NCBI GenBank assembly: GCA_021296345.1
Contig: JAGWAN010000002.1
Span: forward strand, 27,040 to 91,039
Direction of reading: 5' to 3'
DNA: 64,000 nucleotides
DNA from: Acidimicrobiia bacterium
GTDB lineage: Bacteria > Actinomycetota > Acidimicrobiia > Spongiisociales > Spongiisociaceae
Shown one piece after another: positions 61,562 to 64,000 of the stretch (the stretch's first letter is position 1; each line of letters begins with the position of its first letter). Below the pieces are notes generated by a model, which saw only the letters and a list, made by a program, of their open reading frames with translations, was not told where the DNA came from and did not search any database. The translations under genes and the position numbers were made by a program.

Positions 61562-63178
61562 ATGATCCGGCGACGCAGAGCTCATGTCCGCGCAAGTAGG
61601 AGGGCATCGAGGCTGACGCCGAAGGCGCGAAGAACGTTTATCGCGTTGCTGCTGGCCATGGCCATCGCCGCCATGGACTACACGATCGTGTCCGCGGCCC
61701 TGCCGACCATCGTCGGCGAGATGGGCGCGCTCACCATGCTTCCCTGGGTGCTGACGGCCAATGTGCTCGCGTCGACGGTCACCGTTCCCCTCTACGGCAA
61801 GCTGTCGGATCTCTATGGTCGCCGGAGGCTGATGCAGGTCGCCATCCTTCTGTTCGTCCTGGGATCGTCCGCAGCAGGCCTCAGCCAGGGCGTCGGGCAA
61901 CTCATCGCTTGCCGGGCAGTACAGGGAGCCGGATCGGCCGGCCTGATCTCCCTCAGCTACATGATCATTGGTGACATGATCCCGCCGCGACAGCGCGGCC
62001 GGTACCAGGCATACATAAGCGCGGTTTTCGCAGTGGCCAGCGTCGGCGGACCCTTGATTGGAGGCTTGGCCGTCGATCACGTCTCGTGGCGTCTCGCGTT
62101 CTATCCCAGCGTTCTTCTGGCCATGATCACCTTGACCGTGATCCGCCGGAACCTGGTTGATCCTCCGGTGACCAGGGGGATCGTGGTGGACTGGCTCGGT
62201 GCGACTCTCCTGGCACTCGGGCTGGCAGCGATCCTGCTCGTGGCGAGCTTGGGAGTCCATGAGCATGCGTGGAACTCACCCGTGATCGTCTCGACGGCCG
62301 CCATCGGGGTGTTCGCCCTGGTGTGGTTCGTGAGGCAGGAGGGAAGGTCTCCTTCTCCCATCCTGCCGCTGTTCCTGTTCCGGAACCGCGAGTTCTCCGC
62401 TACCAACGTAACCAGCTTCATCGCCGGCTTCGGCCTCTTCCTGCCGCTCGCCTACCTCCCTGTCTTCCTGCAGATCTCTTTGGCCCTGTCCGCAACCCAT
62501 TCCGGGCTCCTCCTGGCCCCGATGCTCACTTCCTCCCTGGTGGCCAGCCTCGTGTCGGGACGGATCGTGGCGCGATGGGGCCGCTACCGGTCGGTGGTCG
62601 CGGCGGGGTCCGTTCTCCTTGGGGCGGGAATGGCACTGCTCAGCACGATGACCGTGTCGACCAGTCCGGCCGCCGCAGCCGCCTACCTCGTGGTCTTCGG
62701 CCTCAGCATGGGAATCCTGATCCCGGTGCTGATCCTGGTGATACAGAACGCAGTCCATCCGCGGGATCTTGGGGTGGCGACATCGTCCGTTCAGGTATTC
62801 CGCCAGCTCGGCGGGAGTACCGGGGTAGCTGTGTTCGGGGCGTTGTTCAACGCGCGTCTCGCCGGGATCCTCGCCGCCAGGCTGCCACAGGACTCGCCCG
62901 TGTCGGGTCTGGAAGTCAGCGAACTGGTAGCGAGCCCGGCAGTGGTCGCCACGATGGAGCCGGCCGTGCGCAACGTCATCCGGGAGGCGGTGGCGCTCAG
63001 CTCCTCGCAGATGTTCCGGTTGGCTATTCCGGTGGCGGTCGCGGCGACCATCGCCGGTCTGATGCTGCGGGGGCTTCCGCTCCGCGACGTGCTGCCCGAC
63101 CAGCAGCGGGGCTCAGCCCGATCCTCGGAAGAGACGTGGGCCGAGCCGACCCCACCCTCTCCCGGCGAGCCCTCCTGA
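61562..63178 (+). CDS. MFS drug-efflux-type transporter (DHA2 family)
   Basis: 538 aa, about 14 membrane helices. The N-terminus has 'AMDYTIVSAALPTIVGEMG' and motif A 'GKLSDLYGRRRLMQV', then 'RAVQGAGSAGLISLSY' and motif C-like 'FAVASVGGPLIGG'. This is the EmrB/QacA-type proton antiporter family, which exports drugs or small metabolites. The cytoplasmic tail is Pro/Ser-rich. The start at 61562 begins with an Arg-rich stretch; a later start is possible. It converges with the ABC-2 permease. Confidence 0.88.
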   Translation: MIRRRRAHVRASRRASRLTPKARRTFIALLLAMAIAAMDYTIVSAALPTIVGEMGALTMLPWVLTANVLASTVTVPLYGKLSDLYGRRRLMQVAILLFVLGSSAAGLSQGVGQLIACRAVQGAGSAGLISLSYMIIGDMIPPRQRGRYQAYISAVFAVASVGGPLIGGLAVDHVSWRLAFYPSVLLAMITLTVIRRNLVDPPVTRGIVVDWLGATLLALGLAAILLVASLGVHEHAWNSPVIVSTAAIGVFALVWFVRQEGRSPSPILPLFLFRNREFSATNVTSFIAGFGLFLPLAYLPVFLQISLALSATHSGLLLAPMLTSSLVASLVSGRIVARWGRYRSVVAAGSVLLGAGMALLSTMTVSTSPAAAAAYLVVFGLSMGILIPVLILVIQNAVHPRDLGVATSSVQVFRQLGGSTGVAVFGALFNARLAGILAARLPQDSPVSGLEVSELVASPAVVATMEPAVRNVIREAVALSSSQMFRLAIPVAVAATIAGLMLRGLPLRDVLPDQQRGSARSSEETWAEPTPPSPGEPS

Positions 63179-63301
63179 TCGGCGGAGATCAAATGGTGGC
63201 CCCATTACCCGGGGGCACCGATGGCAGGGACCGGCGCTATCCCGGTCACCCGGGCGGGTCGAATCGCCGCCTTGCGAGAAGGGCCGGCCGGGAGCCGGTC
63301 C

Positions 63302-64000
63302 TTACGGGTTGAGTAGGGCCCCGAGCCGCCGTCCGGCCACCATGAGTCCGACCGATCCGATCGCGATCAGGTAGGCCATGTGGCCGAAGATCCCCAGGTC
63401 GAAAGAGCGGAGGGTGATTGCCCGGATCAGCTCGACCCCGTGATACAGCGGGGAAAGTTGGACGATCGCCCGGAGGGCCGACGGGTAGACGTCGAGCGGG
63501 TAGAAAGTGGCGCTGAACAGGAACAGAGGCAGCATGAACAGCATGACCAGGTCGAAGTCCTGCCAGCTACGCATGAAGGTGGTGGCCGCCATGCCGACCG
63601 CTCCGAAGGCAAAGCCGATCAGGGTCGCCGCAGGTATCGCCAGGATCGCCAGGGGTGAAGTAACCAGGCCCATCACCGCCATGACCACGACGAACCCGGT
63701 TGAGTAGAGGATGCCGCGGATCAACGACCAGGTTATCTCCCCGATGGCGATGTCCCACGGGCGGAGGGGGGTGGCGAGGATGGCGTCGTAGATCTTGCCG
63801 TACCGGAGCTTGACGAAAATGTTGATGGTCGACTCGAACACCGCTCCGTTCATGGCCGACGCCGCCAAGAGAGCCGGCGCTACGAAGGCCGCGTAGCTGA
63901 GGGAGGTACCCCCCGGTCCGGCTACTTCCCCGACCAGGCGGCCCATTCCGATCCCGAGCGAGAGCAGGTAGAAGACCGGCTCGAAGAAGCCCGACACGAC
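63302..64000 (-). CDS. ABC-2 type (NodJ/DrrB-like) permease, incomplete
   Basis: At least 231 codons; the N-terminus lies beyond the window end. 'GFFEPVFYLLSLGIGMG', 'FVKLRYGKIYDAILATPLRPWDIAIGE' (read as YDAILATPLRPWDIAIGE), and 'LFLFSATFYPLDVYP' are the ABC-2 membrane signature of NodJ/drug or polysaccharide exporters. About six helices would be expected in the full protein. Its ATPase is probably encoded upstream outside the window. The 63179-63301 gap shows no clear terminator. Confidence 0.85.
   Translation of the reverse strand, partial: VVSGFFEPVFYLLSLGIGMGRLVGEVAGPGGTSLSYAAFVAPALLAASAMNGAVFESTINIFVKLRYGKIYDAILATPLRPWDIAIGEITWSLIRGILYSTGFVVVMAVMGLVTSPLAILAIPAATLIGFAFGAVGMAATTFMRSWQDFDLVMLFMLPLFLFSATFYPLDVYPSALRAIVQLSPLYHGVELIRAITLRSFDLGIFGHMAYLIAIGSVGLMVAGRRLGALLNP

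Overview
This is a high-GC actinobacterial chromosome segment, densely packed with many genes that overlap by ATGA/GTGA. Supporting features are two DUF3566 membrane proteins directly behind gyrA, an F420-type luciferase-like oxidoreductase, double-ATPase peptide importer subunits and frequent GTG/TTG starts. An uncultured Acidimicrobiia-like lineage would fit, but that is inference. No rRNA, tRNA or CRISPR array was recognised.

Layout. (1) 1-5.7 kb: the near-origin block dciA(3' end)-gyrB-gyrA-DUF3566-DUF3566. (2) 5.9-8.9 kb: small housekeeping and unknown genes (hypothetical protein with a coupled 46-aa membrane peptide, AlkD-like glycosylase, zinc metalloprotease). (3) 9-17.7 kb: a complete peptide ABC importer (fused DppD-DppF ATPase, a binding lipoprotein carrying a coiled coil, two permeases) and a large secreted protein. 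(4) 18-19.1 kb: a MerR/DUF433-PIN toxin-antitoxin-like pair. (5) 19.3-23 kb, minus strand: a B12 uptake operon (btuF-btuC-btuD) with cobO, under a cobalamin riboswitch whose last hairpin contains the btuF ribosome-binding site. (6) 23.3-50.1 kb: a large catabolic region with a Liv-type ABC importer, MeaB, two methylmalonyl-CoA-mutase-like large subunits and one separate B12-binding subunit, two acyl-CoA ligases, paired acyl-CoA dehydrogenases, a hydratase-fold protein, an SDR, an M20 amidohydrolase, a citryl-CoA-lyase-like protein, an AstE-like protein and a flavoprotein. It is interrupted at 38-39.6 kb by a lower-GC cassette (an unknown gene plus a GHKL ATPase) and an IS3 transposase remnant. 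(7) 50.2-57.2 kb: late cobalamin genes cobT-cobS-cbiB-cobD/cobC-like-cobQ-phosphatase-cobU. The aminotransferase and cobQ carry frameshifts. (8) 57.3-64 kb: persulfide dioxygenase/rhodanese, DUF952, NIPSNAP, a Tm-1-like/PEP-hydrolase-like pair, an MFS exporter and an ABC-2 permease cut by the window end.

How it may work together. The AdoCbl-dependent mutase genes lie between B12 import/adenosylation on one side and nucleotide-loop assembly on the other. This reads as a region that takes up an organic acid or acylated compound, releases and CoA-activates it, and rearranges and oxidises the carbon skeleton with B12 enzymes, with its cofactor supply alongside. The substrate cannot be told from sequence.

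Two repeat families stand out. A roughly 190-bp repeat occurs in inverted orientation at 19.1 and 54.2 kb, bracketing the island, with a short partial copy at 50.14 kb. Degenerate period-7 tracts sit at gene 3' ends in at least seven intergenic sites. Four frameshift positions in the aminotransferase, cobQ and flavoprotein genes are either real decay or assembly errors.
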